Source: Mortierella sp. BCC40632
Lineage: Eukaryota; Mortierellomycota; Mortierellomycetes; Mortierellales; Mortierellaceae
Assembly: GCA_011634665.1 (NCBI GenBank)
Contig: WAEK01000012.1
Coordinates: 1,159,001-1,223,000 of the forward strand
DNA length: 64,000 bases
Reading direction: 5' to 3'
Numbering within the stretch: the stretch's first letter is position 1; the number at the start of each line of letters is the position of its first letter. The translations under genes were made by a program, and so were the position numbers. Positions 11,481 to 22,274 of the stretch are shown here, one piece after another. The notes under the pieces are model-generated. The model did no database searches. It was not told the DNA's origin and saw only the letters and a program-made list of their open reading frames with translations.

Positions 11481-11828
11481 ACGCCGGTGAAACCTTAAGC
11501 TACTAGGTTGCCCATACCTTTCACCGACAGCCGCTCTCATCTCTCGCGCCACTCTGTAAACAGAGCGCGACGGCCCAGCCCGAAGGGCCTTCCCGTTACT
11601 TGAGCTGTCTCGCCGCTTCCCACATAGCGACTAACCACCTCCTTTCGGAGGCCCTGGATGTCCTGTCCCTTGCGGGTCGGATGGTTTTTACCCCCTTTTT
11701 CCAGGAGAGGTTCGTGTTTTTGAGTGGATCTTTTCTGCTCGTAGAGCATCCCAGGCCTGAGTGTGAATTTTAATACGGAAAATAACTCTTTTTGTAAATA
11801 ATAGGTAGTATTGATCGTAATTATTCGC
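11480..11828 (-). other. Structured noncoding leader of the retroelement
   Basis: About 350 nt lie between the tRNA-like head and the RT frame. Stem-loops can be read by eye. CCTCC-GAAA-GGAGG (11638-11651) is a GNRA-capped hairpin. CTCTG-TTTA-CAGAG sits inside CGCG flanks (about 11546-11570). A longer helix pairs GGTGAAA with TTTCACC (about 11485-11525). Short ORFs in this stretch match nothing I recognise. It may be a 5' UTR or a foreign segment joined to the RT body. Confidence 0.55.
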
Positions 11829-11898
11829 ACTCCCCGGAGACGAAACCGGGACGGGTTGGATGTGTGGAGCTGTCAATCCCACTCGGCCACACGGGCCA
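11829..11898 (-). promoter_or_regulatory. tRNA-like head with A box and B box (pol III-type internal promoter)
   Basis: Counting from the 5' insertion boundary at 11898, positions 10-20 are TGGCCGAGTGG, a perfect A box of the Ser/Leu tRNA kind. Positions 52-63 are GGTTTCGTCTCC, a B box with one extra T. A CCCGG/CCGGG T-stem surrounds the B box. A- and B-box positions equal those of a real tRNA. The rest does not fold as a good cloverleaf (no proper anticodon arm or paired acceptor end), so this is tRNA-derived, not a functional tRNA gene. Confidence 0.75.
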
Positions 11899-11914
11899 CA
11901 ACCCTGAATTTATT
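11899..11914. repeat. Right target-site duplication of the 3.1-kb retroelement
   Basis: Identical 16-bp copy of the site at 8747-8762. It abuts the tRNA-like head, which proves the head entered as part of the insertion and was not there before. Confidence 0.95.
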
Positions 11915-12013
11915 CTCTTATGCCCCAGTCAAATCTCGCTTATTACCCCAAGGCATTGTTCAGTCCATCCGGGCGTCATCTATTAACAGGGTCGTACAAA
12001 TGGCCTGGACCCG

Positions 12014-13550
12014 CTACTTTCTAATCTCTGCATTCAGTTGGTTAATAACCTCCTTCCAGATATGACCAAGTCGCTCAAAGTCTGACAGCTCCAAGTATAT
12101 CTGAGCAGAGACCCTTGTCCAGAAATAGCCTCCATGTTTGAACGTAGGGGAATAAAGATTATACTTCTCGAGGACATGCTGGATCAAGTATTCGGGCGTC
12201 TCAATCTTTGGGTGGTCAATATCATTGATAGGGAGTCGAACATTCACCATACTACCGACCTGTTGGTCGTAGGGCGTCAACACATTCGTCCCCAAGATCT
12301 CGCTCATGACTCTACCACCTTCGAGCGCCAGATTATGGGTATAGTGAATGATTGCTTCCTCGCCGTAGTTTTTTCGAAACTCAAAGGCACCTTCAATAGA
12401 TAGGATAGGGCTATAATCGAGGGTTCCGCTCCAAGCAAACTCGTCTTGAAAGTTCAGATTATAGTCAGCTTGGATAGTGGCGGGGTGAATTATATTCTGA
12501 TGTCGCTTTGGAACATAGAGTACAGCAGATCCACGAGCACTAAAGAGCCACTGAACAACAATTAAGATGGCAGGCTTGAAGTTAGTCTCTAGAGAAAGGA
12601 AATGCCAGTAAGATCATCAACCCTCTCTCTCTCTCTCTCTCTCTACATCAAGTATTGGTTACCTTATGACAGTTGGTAATAAAAAAGTCGGTGTTCAAGT
12701 AGGATAGATCTACTGGGACTTGGCCGATAGCATGAGCACCGTCAACAAAGACTAGGACTCCATGAGATCTCAGCATATCCGTGATGGCCTTAATTGGGTG
12801 CACGATCGAAGGCACCGACGAGATCCAATCGACCACAGCCAATCGGATCCTAGTGCCATCATTTCGTGCCTTATGATCTAATATGGTCTTCTCTACCAGC
12901 TGAGTAATCTCGTCATCGGTCATTGGTAAGACCACTGGTACTTCGATAAACTTGACGTTTTCATGAGTGTCACAAATGTAGAGCACCGTTTTGTTCACAG
13001 CTGAATAGCCGGTTGAAAACTGAAGGATCCTATCACCAGGTTCGAACTTGATGCTGCGAAGGATAGAGTTGACGCCAAAAGTGGTGTTTGGAACCAGAAC
13101 GAGCTCATCCACGTCGCAATTAAGAAAACCAGAAAGCTTGGAGCGGACCTCAGTCAACGCGGACTTTAGTTCAAGACGTACCCAGCGGTCTATTTTCCGG
13201 AGAGATAAATTGATGTCAAACATGAGCGTTCACGGAGCATCTAGGCAAATGTAGAGAGTGGCCATTGGAGAAGAGAAAGATACCTGGGTTTTCCTCAGCA
13301 TGACTGTGCCATTTGAGCATGTTCTCCTTGACTACCCTTGGAAAAGTGCCTGTTTGATGGGCAATTAGAATTAATCAATTGTTCTCTGGTTCATGGGCCA
13401 GTAAATGTAAATCAAACTCATCATACCATAGGAACCATGATTGAATTGCGTGAAGCCTTCGGGAAAGTAAAAGTTTTTTCGCTGTTGGTGCCCAAATGGC
13501 CCTGGATTAGAAGGTGTTGGCAACACGGACTGCGAGAATGCTAACGCCAT
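12014..13550 (-). CDS. PLP-dependent class V aminotransferase-fold enzyme (isopenicillin N epimerase-like)
   Basis: Start ATG 13550 (MALAFSQSVL) is preferred; the codon further upstream in frame is TTG. The exons give GHQQRKNFYFPEGFTQFNHGSYG, then a short exon with KENMLKWHSHAEENP. The main domain follows: LVPNTTFGVNSILRS (phosphate-binding loop), IRLAVVDWISS, GVLVFVDGAHAIGQVPVDL (the Asp that pairs with the PLP pyridine N) and DFFITNCHK, with the Schiff-base Lys at the exon end. The next exon opens with WLFSARGSAVLYVP. A C-terminal small domain ends at 12014. Family members include CefD-type epimerases, cysteine desulfurases and lyases, and the exact substrate cannot be told. Fungal relatives are usually annotated only as PLP-dependent transferases. 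An intron (about 12550-12657) holds a short CT repeat. The retroelement lies about 100 bp downstream and does not interrupt the gene. Confidence 0.88.
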
Positions 13551-13735
13551 GGGATGGAAAGAAGATTGCTGAGAATTCAATGATGGGACCTCGTGCTACA
13601 TGAGTAGCCTCCTGACCCCATTTGTGGCTCGGGAATGTTCTCACGCATCTTTTTTTTTCTTTTTGATACCCACCCCTCAAAAACCAAAAAGAGCCGCCGC
13701 ACATTGCACTTCTTTGTTTTATTGGCTCCTGTTAT

Positions 13736-15349
13736 CTACCATCGTTCCTCGATATCCATGCTGAACTCTCGTACTTCGTGCTGGATCACTACTTTGTGGA
13801 ATCCAGTATGGCCTATGGTCTCCTGGGTTAAATCCAACTTTGGCTTCTTTCCACCCGAAACTGGAGGACGATTGCCACTTCCAGGGTCATTCTGCTCACT
13901 CGATGAAGAACCCTTGTCCTTCGTCTCTGACACATTGCCTGTTTTTGTTGGCACGCTTGTCATGGGTGTTGAGCCTGGAGTTGCAACGGAATCTGCGGGT
14001 TTCTTGCTAGCACTGTCCTTCTCTCGCTTTCCGCACCATGGAAACCAGCAAAGCCAGGAACACCTTCTCTGGTCCTTCTTTGAGGCGACTAAGGTAGCTT
14101 CACTAGATGAACCAGATGTGCTACCAGTCCCTGCTTCGCTGCCGGGCTTCTCAGCAGGAGCCTTAGGCTGAGCCAAAAGCAGTCCACAGCATCGCCGCGC
14201 GGGTTTCTCGCCTGGAAGTGGTGGCAAAGGTCGAGCGCCACCTCCAAACCACCAGCTGCCAACGGGTTCTTCATGATGTCGCAGTTCCCATATGATTCCA
14301 ATGATAGCAATTAGAGGGACCATGGCGATCATTACCCATGTTCCTGGCACAGGGTGGAACCGTTCTGTCGATTGCGAGAGGATAACATGGAAAGTGACAC
14401 GGAATCCCGTCTGAACAAACATGTCCAGTCCAAACATGATGCTATATGCGCCACCAAATGATGTTGCCAGAATCACTGCCATCCTCTCGTATCGATAGGT
14501 AAGGAAGCCTCCGAGAACCAAAAAGAGAGCAAGGAATGTATATCGAAAGGCAAAGCTTGTTACCTTGGCAGCCGTAAAGACGATCGCCACCAGGACGAAC
14601 CTACGGTCAGAGCAGTTCAATATTCTATTAGTGAGTGGGGTTGATATACAAGCATGTATTCACGATTTTAGTAATAAGCTGCTCGGCTGCGGAAGAGACG
14701 CCCCTTACATTCCATAAGCTCCAGTGAGAATAATGCCGACATGCCACAGATAGAAAGAAACGCATGCGCCGACAATACCGACAAGAAACCAAACCAGGAA
14801 GTAGATTCCCGATGACTGATAAGTTCCTGTATTGGAGTTGGCGATAATCATAATCATTACAGCAGTGCTTGCTATTGTGGCATTCAAAGACGTTGGAAAG
14901 GAAAGACGACAAGGTTAATACCTCGCATAATTGATCAGGTTGGGCAATTTGAGATAGTACCGAGTCTCTCTATTACCCCAAACAATGAATCCAGCGACAA
15001 GCATTGTTATCCGGATGTATTTGTATCCATGGAAAACCTCGATGATGCCGAAAATGATGAAGAGCAGACCATAAATACAGCTTTCCCAAGTGAACTTGGA
15101 GGGTGCTGCAACAAAAGAAGCCCCAGGAATAAACTATTATGTTAGAGCCACATTCTCAGTCTCCAGTACACTTTCTTTTTGTCCCCTCCAGGACCAGTCG
15201 ATGGGCTCACCAAGATAATCCGGAGCAGTGAATGGATCAGTAAGGTTGTCGCCATACGAGGCAGACTCATCGACCCCAGCCTTCTGTGGTAGTGGAGAGG
15301 CAACGGTTGTATATGTGTTGAGAAATATGAGCAGCATCCAAGACGCCAT
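13736..15349 (-). CDS. TMEM198-like (DUF4203) multi-pass membrane protein
   Basis: Four exons can be placed. Exon 1 starts at ATG 15349 with a signal peptide-like MASWMLLIFLNTYTTVAS and a short lumenal segment ending DPFTAPDYL (donor at 15211). Exon 2 starts after TTGCAG near 15107 (APSKFTWESCIYGLLFIIFGIIEVFHGYKY). Exon 3 (ASTAVMIMIIANSNTG...LVWFLVGIVGACVSFYLW) and exon 4 (FVLVAIVFTAAKVTSFAFRY...GGFLTYRYERMAVILATSFGGAYSIMFGLD) complete about seven membrane helices. Gly-rich patches in the helices match the TMEM198/TM7S3 domain. The C-terminal cytosolic tail of about 150 residues is Pro/Ser/Lys-rich, with cysteine-tryptophan clusters (ARRCCGLLL; RRCSWLCWFPWCGKRE) that could be palmitoylated. 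The molecular role in fungi is unknown. Confidence 0.85.
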
Positions 15350-16175
15350 CAACAATCTCAGGCAGATTGCCCGACAATATGAAGAGGTGATCATGACGAG
15401 TGTAAAGCTGACTATGCAAGATGTCGATGAGCAACGACGATGGGTGGTGAGGACGAGGGAGACGTCCGTCCTGATGGTTGAGACTGGCGGCTTTGCGGAG
15501 CAGTCGTTAGGCGGTAGGTGAATCCAGATGAGTAAAGAGGAAACAAGAGGTAAAGGACGAAGAAGAGGAAGAAAGGAACCAGAGGACGCCACTTGCCACG
15601 GATGTAAGGAGAAAGGGGTTATGAGGAAAGGAGGAGGGAGGAGTGTAAACTGGCACTTGATCAGCAGCTGTGGAGGAGAGAAAGAGTAGACCGCTGGTCA
15701 AATAATAGGGGACAGCATTTAACCAGCGGGGCTGATCAGCCCATCGTCCACTTTGCGCGTGGGTCTCTCGAGTCCATGTTGCAGAATGGCACTAAGGCTG
15801 TTTGTCCCCTCCTTTTTTTCCACGCAGGAACAGGTGGGCGAGCCGCTCAGTAGCAGGGATGGCAGGGAGATGGCCTGCGCCAATCATGGGGTGTGTGACC
15901 CTGAGGTCATGTTGGCCCGTGTACAACCCACAGTCACCCCTATTTCTTACTTTGTTTTGGCTTTTGACGTTTGTTGTCTGTTATGAGCTGGGCAGACCAA
16001 GGTCAGCAGCGTGCCTTGCTTTGAGAGGGTTTACGACTTATGGCCACTAGAGGGGAGTAAACACTACTCATAAAGACGTCTGCTGCAACCAAGGACCATT
16101 GTCCGGAGTATATTTTCTACTACGAGACAATCAGGCCTACTCACACTAGCCAAAAAAAACTGAGAAAAGTATTAT
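15350..16175. other. Intergenic region upstream of the TMEM198-like gene
   Basis: About 825 bp between the TMEM198-like start and the monooxygenase stop. It is mixed composition with no convincing ORF. It presumably holds the promoter of the TMEM198-like gene and the terminator of the monooxygenase. Confidence 0.6.
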
Positions 16176-18042
16176 TTATTTTTCGAATTGGTTGGTCTTG
16201 GATTTTTCCTGAGCGTTTCGAGGTGAATGGTCGAATAGATCGACACTGAATCGAGAAAGACCCCAACGGAAACGAGATAAGGGCCCATACCAGAGGATCG
16301 GTCCTAGAATACCAGCCTTTGCATCCGAAGGAGAGGCTGCATCTCTAACATACTTCACACCTAATGCAGCTCGTTGAGTGGCGACGCGAGTAAAGTCTTG
16401 GATGAGTTTCTCTTTAACCTCGATAGCAGCAAAATCCTTCTCCATCATCATTGAAATAGTATTGATTATGAACATGACTTGGGATTCGGTGACGCTCGTG
16501 ATTGACTGGTGGTCTAATATCCAAAGACATCCGCTGTTAGCTTCGTCCATGCTAAAATATACTCAGCAAATGCAAGGTGACAGGAAAATAATACTTACAA
16601 GAGCCAGAGTAAGGTCCCCAGATCAAAAAACAGTTCGGAGCCTTTGGGATACAGACTCCATAGTATGATGAAGGTTTTTCGACATTTTCTTGTCCTACAT
16701 CACATCCGTTACGGCCAACCCAGTCTCCTGGAAGGAATCTGGTATTGACGCTGAAGCCTGTCGCAAAAATCAGCACATCTAACTCTCTTGTCTGACCATC
16801 GGATGTTGTGACCCTGTTCCCTTCAATACTGGCGACCTGCTCCCTGTGAAACTCTACGTTCTCGTCTGATAAACATTTGTAGAATGTGTTCGAAAGGATT
16901 GAACGCCGAACTCCAAACTCGTGTGGTGGTACGATTTTAGCTCTCAGTTCTTGATCAGGTATTTGAACAACACGGAGGATCCAGACCATGATGTATATCG
17001 CTGTTCTGTGGAAGGCTGTTGACAGCGATAGACGATTGTAGATAACATAACTGAGATCCAGAAAGTAATACCACAGCGTAACATAGATCTTATGGAAATA
17101 GGGAACATTCTTAAATAGGAACTTCCATAATGACGAATAAGCGGAATCAAACATCGGAGTAACATATGAAGGCGACCGTCCATAGATGACAAGCTTCTTC
17201 ACTTTAGGAGCTATGGCTGGAATCATTTGAACAGAGCAAAAAAAAATTGGAGAGAGAGTAAGAGGCAAGAGAGGCAGTGTGGACGAACGTTAGTCGAAAG
17301 GACAAGTGTTTAAAAGGCGCTGGTCCCTAGTACCGTTTTTTTTTTACCTTGCACCGACACCAACGACACCAACACGCTTATTTGAAATGTCCACGGAGTG
17401 ATTCCATTCTGCAGTGTGCCACATCTCTCCTGTAAACTTATTGAACTCCTTTGGTATATAGGGGTTCGCTACGACCCCCATAGCATTCACAACGACATCA
17501 GCTACATCCTCGCCTGTTTCACCAGTCAAAACGTTTATCCATCGTAATGACCACTTGCTCTTGCCTTCGACCCATTTGAAGCCTGTAATTTTGGTATTGA
17601 AGATAATCTTGTCGTACAAATTGTATGTCCGAGCCGTATCTTTCAGGTACTCAAAGACCTCTTCTCGTTGCACATATTTACGGCTCCAGCTGTAGTTTGG
17701 TGCGAACGAGTAATGATACAGGTGCGCAAGGTTATCCATTGCACAGCCTGGATATGTGTTTGCAAACCAAGTGCCGCCAATATCGGAGTGCCTTTCGTAG
17801 ACTCGGTAACTTGTCAGACTCAGTTCCCGCTGAAGTTGAATCGCCGTACATATTCCGCCAGGACTAGAGTTAAGAAGAGGAGGGAGGAGGAGGAGGAGGC
17901 GTTAGCGATGACTCTATCAAGAGCATTATCTTTTCAGACCATCAAGATTAAAATGACACCTCAGTCCATTGCGACTTTACCCTGCTCCGATAATGACTAC
18001 ATTTGGAGTGCTACCATCCTTGAAAGTCTTTGTGAGCTTCAT
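16176..18042 (-). CDS. Flavin-dependent monooxygenase, Baeyer-Villiger/FMO type
   Basis: Exon 1 starts at ATG 18042: MKLTKTFKDGSTPNVVIIGAG. An intron splits the FAD-binding Rossmann motif, which continues PGGICTAIQL, then RHSDIGGTWFANTYPGC. The following exon gives SYSWSRKY..EEVFEYL, the fingerprint-like FTGEMWHTAEWN, and a second dinucleotide-binding motif RVGVVGVGASA split by an intron (donor near 17346). The last exons carry LVIYGRSPSYVTP, LDVLIFATGFSVNTRFLPG, LIWGPYSGS and a C-terminal helical region ending at 16176. The family uses NADPH and O2 to oxygenate ketones (to esters) or N/S atoms. The fingerprint F-x-G-x3-H-x3-W-(P/D) ends in N here. Length, about 540 aa, is normal for the family. 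The substrate is unknown. Confidence 0.92.
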
Positions 18043-18583
18043 GTATTTTATACAGGCTAATATTTTTCAAGGAACAGGGATAGGTAAAAGGAGGGGGGTC
18101 AGGAAACGCATGAGAGATGAAAAAGAGAAAGAAGAAGAAAAAAAAAAAAAAAAGAGAAAAGGAGGTATTTATGGACACCAACAATGATCCCTCATCTCCC
18201 AACATCTGTTACTTCCTGGTCAGCCCTCTCAACCAGACACCGAGCAAGAGTGCTATCAGAGAATAGTCTCCAATGGAACACTTTGAGGAAGTGGCCTGGG
18301 AGCTTACAACTCCATAGGATCCATTTACTGTTTACAATCTGAACACTGAGAAAGGCCTGGCCGTCCCTGTGCCTTCATAGCTGGGAGGCAACAGAAGAAA
18401 CGAACCAGAGGATGCGCATGAAACAGGTCGTGCTGGGTTGTGGATCGTGTCGCCTGGACAAGCCACACCCAAAAGACCTTTGCCTGTCGGTGGTGGGGGA
18501 GGCGCGTTTTCAGTAAACCTACCAGGCAACCAGGCAGGGCAGATTGTCCATTAACTCTGTTTCTCGTGCTCCTTGACTTCATC
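18043..18583. other. Divergent intergenic region between monooxygenase and MKT1
   Basis: 541 bp between two start codons facing apart. It contains a purine-rich A15 run near 18139-18153. No ORF with support was seen; it probably serves as promoter for both genes. Confidence 0.5.
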
Positions 18584-21522
18584 ATGCCTGTTCGACATCT
18601 CGACCGTAAGGAGGGAGCCCTAGTCTTCGGGAGCTTCGGAAAGACCTTTCGATGGAAGCAACACATACCCTTGTCATCTTAATACCACGACCATTTTCAA
18701 CAGCTCGGTCGAGGCATGCATTTACTCAGGGGAAACTAACAGGAATGTCACATCTGCTCTACCACTAGACTACACAATTCAAAAATGCCAGACTCAGCCT
18801 CTGTCGGCCCTCAGGGACATCCGCTTAGGCGTTGATGGGAATGTGTGGTTAAGAAAGATCATCACCTCAACATCCGAACAGTACCTTGGAGCCATTGGTG
18901 GAACTCCATCAACTCTACGCGCGGCTATTGAGAAGGAACTCGAGAACTTCAAGTATGTTTTCTCTCTCTAGAATACAGGATTGTTGGAACCAGTGTCGAT
19001 CTTTTCTTTCTTTCTTTCTGCTCTGGATCCCAAGCCAATGCTCAACAACATCTCCTAATCTTGAGTTTGCTCCGACATGTCACGATAGGGCAGCATCAAT
19101 TCACCCCCTCTTCGTATTCTCAGGACTTTCTTTGATTCGCAAGGAGAAGCCTTCGATCAATGATGACCTCGAAATTGCAAAGAGAAATGCAGCCTGGGAA
19201 GCCTACAATGCAGGAAAGCTGGAAACGCAGACGCAGTTCTGGAGTTCTCTTACCAGTCTCCACCAGCCCGATCTGTTCCATCTCGTTTTCCGCATTTTAA
19301 AGGAGCACAATATTGACTATCTCAGGGCACCCTACGGGACCTGTGCTCAGGTAGGAATACAGCCTCGCTATGGGTTCTACTTTTACATGAAGGAGCGAAA
19401 ACTTGTTCGTAATAAGCAAACGTTTGTAAATGGTTTTGGCCTTTGTCCCATTTCCTTTGGCTCTGTATAGCTTGCCTATCTCGAGAAGAACCCTAAGCAG
19501 ATCATTCACGCGATTTATGCTGGATCTGAGGCTCTCATGTTTGATGTCGACCGCGTTATCACCCATATCGACTTTACCAAACAAACATTTAGTGTTATTG
19601 CAAAGAGCATGGTTTTGCAGGATCTCCAGCTTTCAGATGAACAATTCCTGGATCTTTGCCTTCTTGCTGGATACGACCACTGTCCACCATTCCCGCTCTT
19701 TTCAACCATTGGAAGCTTTGCGATCAAGAGCATCAGCGATCTGTTGAGGCAGCACCGCACTGGCTTCAATGCCATCCAGGCGCATGCAAACAATAATGAG
19801 CAGGTATATTTCTAGTTTACTTAATCTTTTTTAGACATGTTTGTCTTTTCTTTGGGATGCTAACTCATTAGATTACTGATATATGTGGCACTCTAGGTCT
19901 TCAAATCCAACTATGGCGATTTATTCTGGAAGATGAGATTTGCTGTCAGACACTTGCCTATCCTGAACGACGATGGGCACGTGAAGCCCTTGAATCCAGA
20001 GCAAGCACCGTCAGATATGCATGAATTTATCGGATATTGCTTGCCAGATGAGCTTTACTATTACCTTTCTCGAGGCGTAATCTCGGAGACAACACTAAAC
20101 ACACTCGTTTGTGGACATGGGGCAGAGTACTCACCTTTATGCAATGGAGAGACCAAGGAGTACCGGAATCTGCTCAATAACGACATCATGAAGATGAAGG
20201 CGCAGACTTTGGCTCTCTTGACCTCTCAAGTTCACCAGTACTACCAGCGAAAGATTGCCATCGTCTTTTGGTATGATGGGACCTCATCCACAGAACATGC
20301 GCTCAAGATCGAGTCGGCTCCTGTCAATAATGATGCGATTACAAACTGGAAGTCTGGAAAGTTATCAGTGACCACAGAACTGAAAAAGGCCGGAGTAAGG
20401 AGTCGATCGGATCTTCCTGAAGCTAAAAGAGTCCTATCAGTTCACCAATCAAGACACTAACTCCTTCTCTGCTGAACCTGTTCTTTTCTTTTCTTTCTTT
20501 CTTTCTTTCTTTCCCTCTCCTCCTAAAAATGATTTGTAGATCTCACACCCACAGCTATCATTCTGCTTAAAGTTGGTGGCGAACCCTGCTGATGCTACTT
20601 CAACTGTCCTTGCCAAAAGCGGAGAACCCGTGCCACTTTCAGAGATCGCAGACATTCAGGCGAGACAGTTGCTAAAGTTGATGCAGCTTCGGGCATTTAT
20701 TGACTCATCGCACACTCCAACACGTTACGGCAAGGCTATCCTGGACGGCTTCAAGGCCCATCCATCATCCCCCGCAGAGTACCAGGAGGCCCTCTTTATT
20801 GCTTTGGAATTGTTGAGATCAGAACTATTGAATTCACGTCCATTCAGCCATAACTATTCTAAGAAGACAGCAATAGACAATGAGGCTGCTGTCAAAGCGA
20901 TCCGTCTCGTTTCGAGAGTCTCCAGCCTGCTGAGCGCACGCCTCAAGGTATGTTGAACTGTCTAGGCCTTTGGGTTGATCGAACATGTAGATATCATTAT
21001 TGACAAAACCATTACTTTGTCCTCACCGACAACCTCTAGGGAGTCAAGCCTTGGGCAGGTCCCATGAACCGTGACTTGCTAGTATTCAGTAGCATGAACA
21101 AACTTATGACTAGGAACCTTCGATACTTAGGCGAGGCTGTTTTGGTGAACATGCTTCTTGCCAATGAGTGTGTAAAGGAAGAGCTGGACTTTACAGAGCT
21201 GGCCACCAGCTTGCCCTTCGCAAGTGAGCCTTCGACTGTGCTTGCACTTCTGGTCAAACAATATCTTGAGTCGCTAGAGATGGGCGAAGGGGGGGTGGAG
21301 GATGCTGCAGCCAAGGAAAAGGCCATTCAACAAACTGAAGAACAATGTGGAGCGACATCCTTGTCAACTCTTGCTCTCGGTGTGAAGGAAGAGTTGCAAA
21401 GAGCGTTCTCATTCTGGGACGTTGTCAATGATGCCGTCAAGTCACTTTCAGGTTCAGTCTCCAAGGAGTTGTCTCTGGAATTTGAGGAGGCGAACAGCTG
21501 GCTGAAGACTCGTAGGATCTAG
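18584..21522 (+). CDS. MKT1: Mkt1 post-transcriptional regulator (XPG-like fold)
   Basis: A tiny first exon (18584-18605, MPVRHLD) joins exon 2 at 18769, giving HYTIQKCQTQPLSALRDIRLGVDGNVWLRK...EQYLGAIGG. That is the Mkt1 N-terminal XPG-N-like region. Later exons give IHPLFVFSGLSLIRKEKPS, FRILKEHNIDYLRAPYGTCAQ (XPG-I-like) and AGSEALMFDVDRVITHIDF. LQLSDEQFLDLCLLAGYDHCP, an MKT1_N domain (MHEFIGYCLPDELYYYLSRG) and an MKT1_C region ending at 21522 follow. Yeast Mkt1 acts with Pbp1 on the translation of particular mRNAs and was found through its effect on the M2 dsRNA killer virus. Whether nuclease residues are all kept was not checked against a structure; yeast Mkt1 is not thought to be an active nuclease. 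At least eight exons; total length is normal. Confidence 0.95.
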
Positions 21523-22152
21523 GAAGTGAGGAAGAGTTCTGAATCCAGGCACATTGAAAAAAAAAAAAAGAAAAAGAAAAAGAAAGAAAAAGAAAAAAGA
21601 AAAAAGAAAAGAAAAGCATACTACTGTGCTGTGTAGTGGTGAGAGATAGAGATGCTAGATTAAAAACAGGGTGATGTCCTTGAGTAGCAAAAGCATAAGA
21701 GAATAGCAGATACAAAGAAGGCGATCTAACATCCAATCCTAACTTAATGGCGCGACTACCGTGTTAAAGCGACTATGGTTCCTGTGTAAACAAGCACCAG
21801 GCTTTTTTTTTTTTTGGAACTCGCACTGTTGGTTACGCTTAAGTAGAGCTAAGGAAAGGGCTCGGGAGTTGATAAGTTTAGAAAAAAGAGGTGAAGTGCA
21901 CTGTGTGGATTTCGAGATCAAGCGTTTTGGTACATTGAACAAGTGTAGAAACAGGACGAATCTATTTTCTCTGTACGCAAAAAGTTTAACCCTTTTTGAA
22001 TGCTTATCCGTCTTACTCTCCAAAAGCTTAACCACCGTGCCGTACTCTCACTTATCTGCCGTACCCGTTGTACCCCTCTTATCCGCCGTCCACTTATCCA
22101 TCATATTCTTATTTTTTTAGCGGCCTCGATGGTGTATTCGTCAACACGCTTA
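21523..22152. other. Intergenic, MKT1 3' side
   Basis: Contains an A/G-rich tract (about 21557-21616) just after the MKT1 stop, which is probable 3' UTR. Sequence without supported ORFs continues up to the repeat nest. Confidence 0.6.
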
Positions 22153-22233
22153 GTTCTGCGATATCTTTTTTTTTTTTTTTTTTTTTTTGGAAAGACGATG
22201 GGAACAGAAAGGGGCATGTGTTCTGCGATATCT
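22153..22233 (-). mobile_element. 31-nt retrocopy with poly(A), flanked by 14-bp duplications
   Basis: GTTCTGCGATATCT occurs at 22153-22166 and again at 22220-22233. Between them lie 22 T and a 31-nt sequence (22189-22219). In minus sense this is a 31-nt RNA copy starting ACATGCCCC and ending GTCTTTCC, followed by A22. Thirty-two bases (22187-22218) are identical to 41515-41546 in the 5' leader of UTP4. Structure and duplication length match mobilisation by the LINE of this window. It could also be the last 31 nt of an unidentified longer element. Confidence 0.8.
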
Positions 22234-22274
22234 GTAGCACTCTACGGAGGACAATCGGCTGAATGCTACTTAAT

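Larger units (their letters stand above)
8763..11898 (-). mobile_element. L1-like non-LTR retrotransposon, complete insertion with tRNA-like head
   Basis: The minus-strand element is bounded by a 16-bp perfect target-site duplication, and its poly(A) appears as T at 8763-8775. From 5' to 3' (minus sense) it contains a tRNA-like head (11898-11829), a structured noncoding leader to about 11480, and a reverse transcriptase ORF. A frameshifted C-terminal region with a C-x2-C...H-x4-C finger follows, then a 3' UTR of about 250 nt with an AATAAA motif and a hairpin, and finally the A tail. No apurinic endonuclease domain and no ORF1 are present. The total is about 3.1 kb, shorter than a full L1-like element (5-7 kb). 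The DNA is therefore either a 5'-truncated copy that gained a new head by template switching, or a distinct endonuclease-less lineage. Several smaller relatives lie at 22.3-23.6 kb. Confidence 0.92.
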
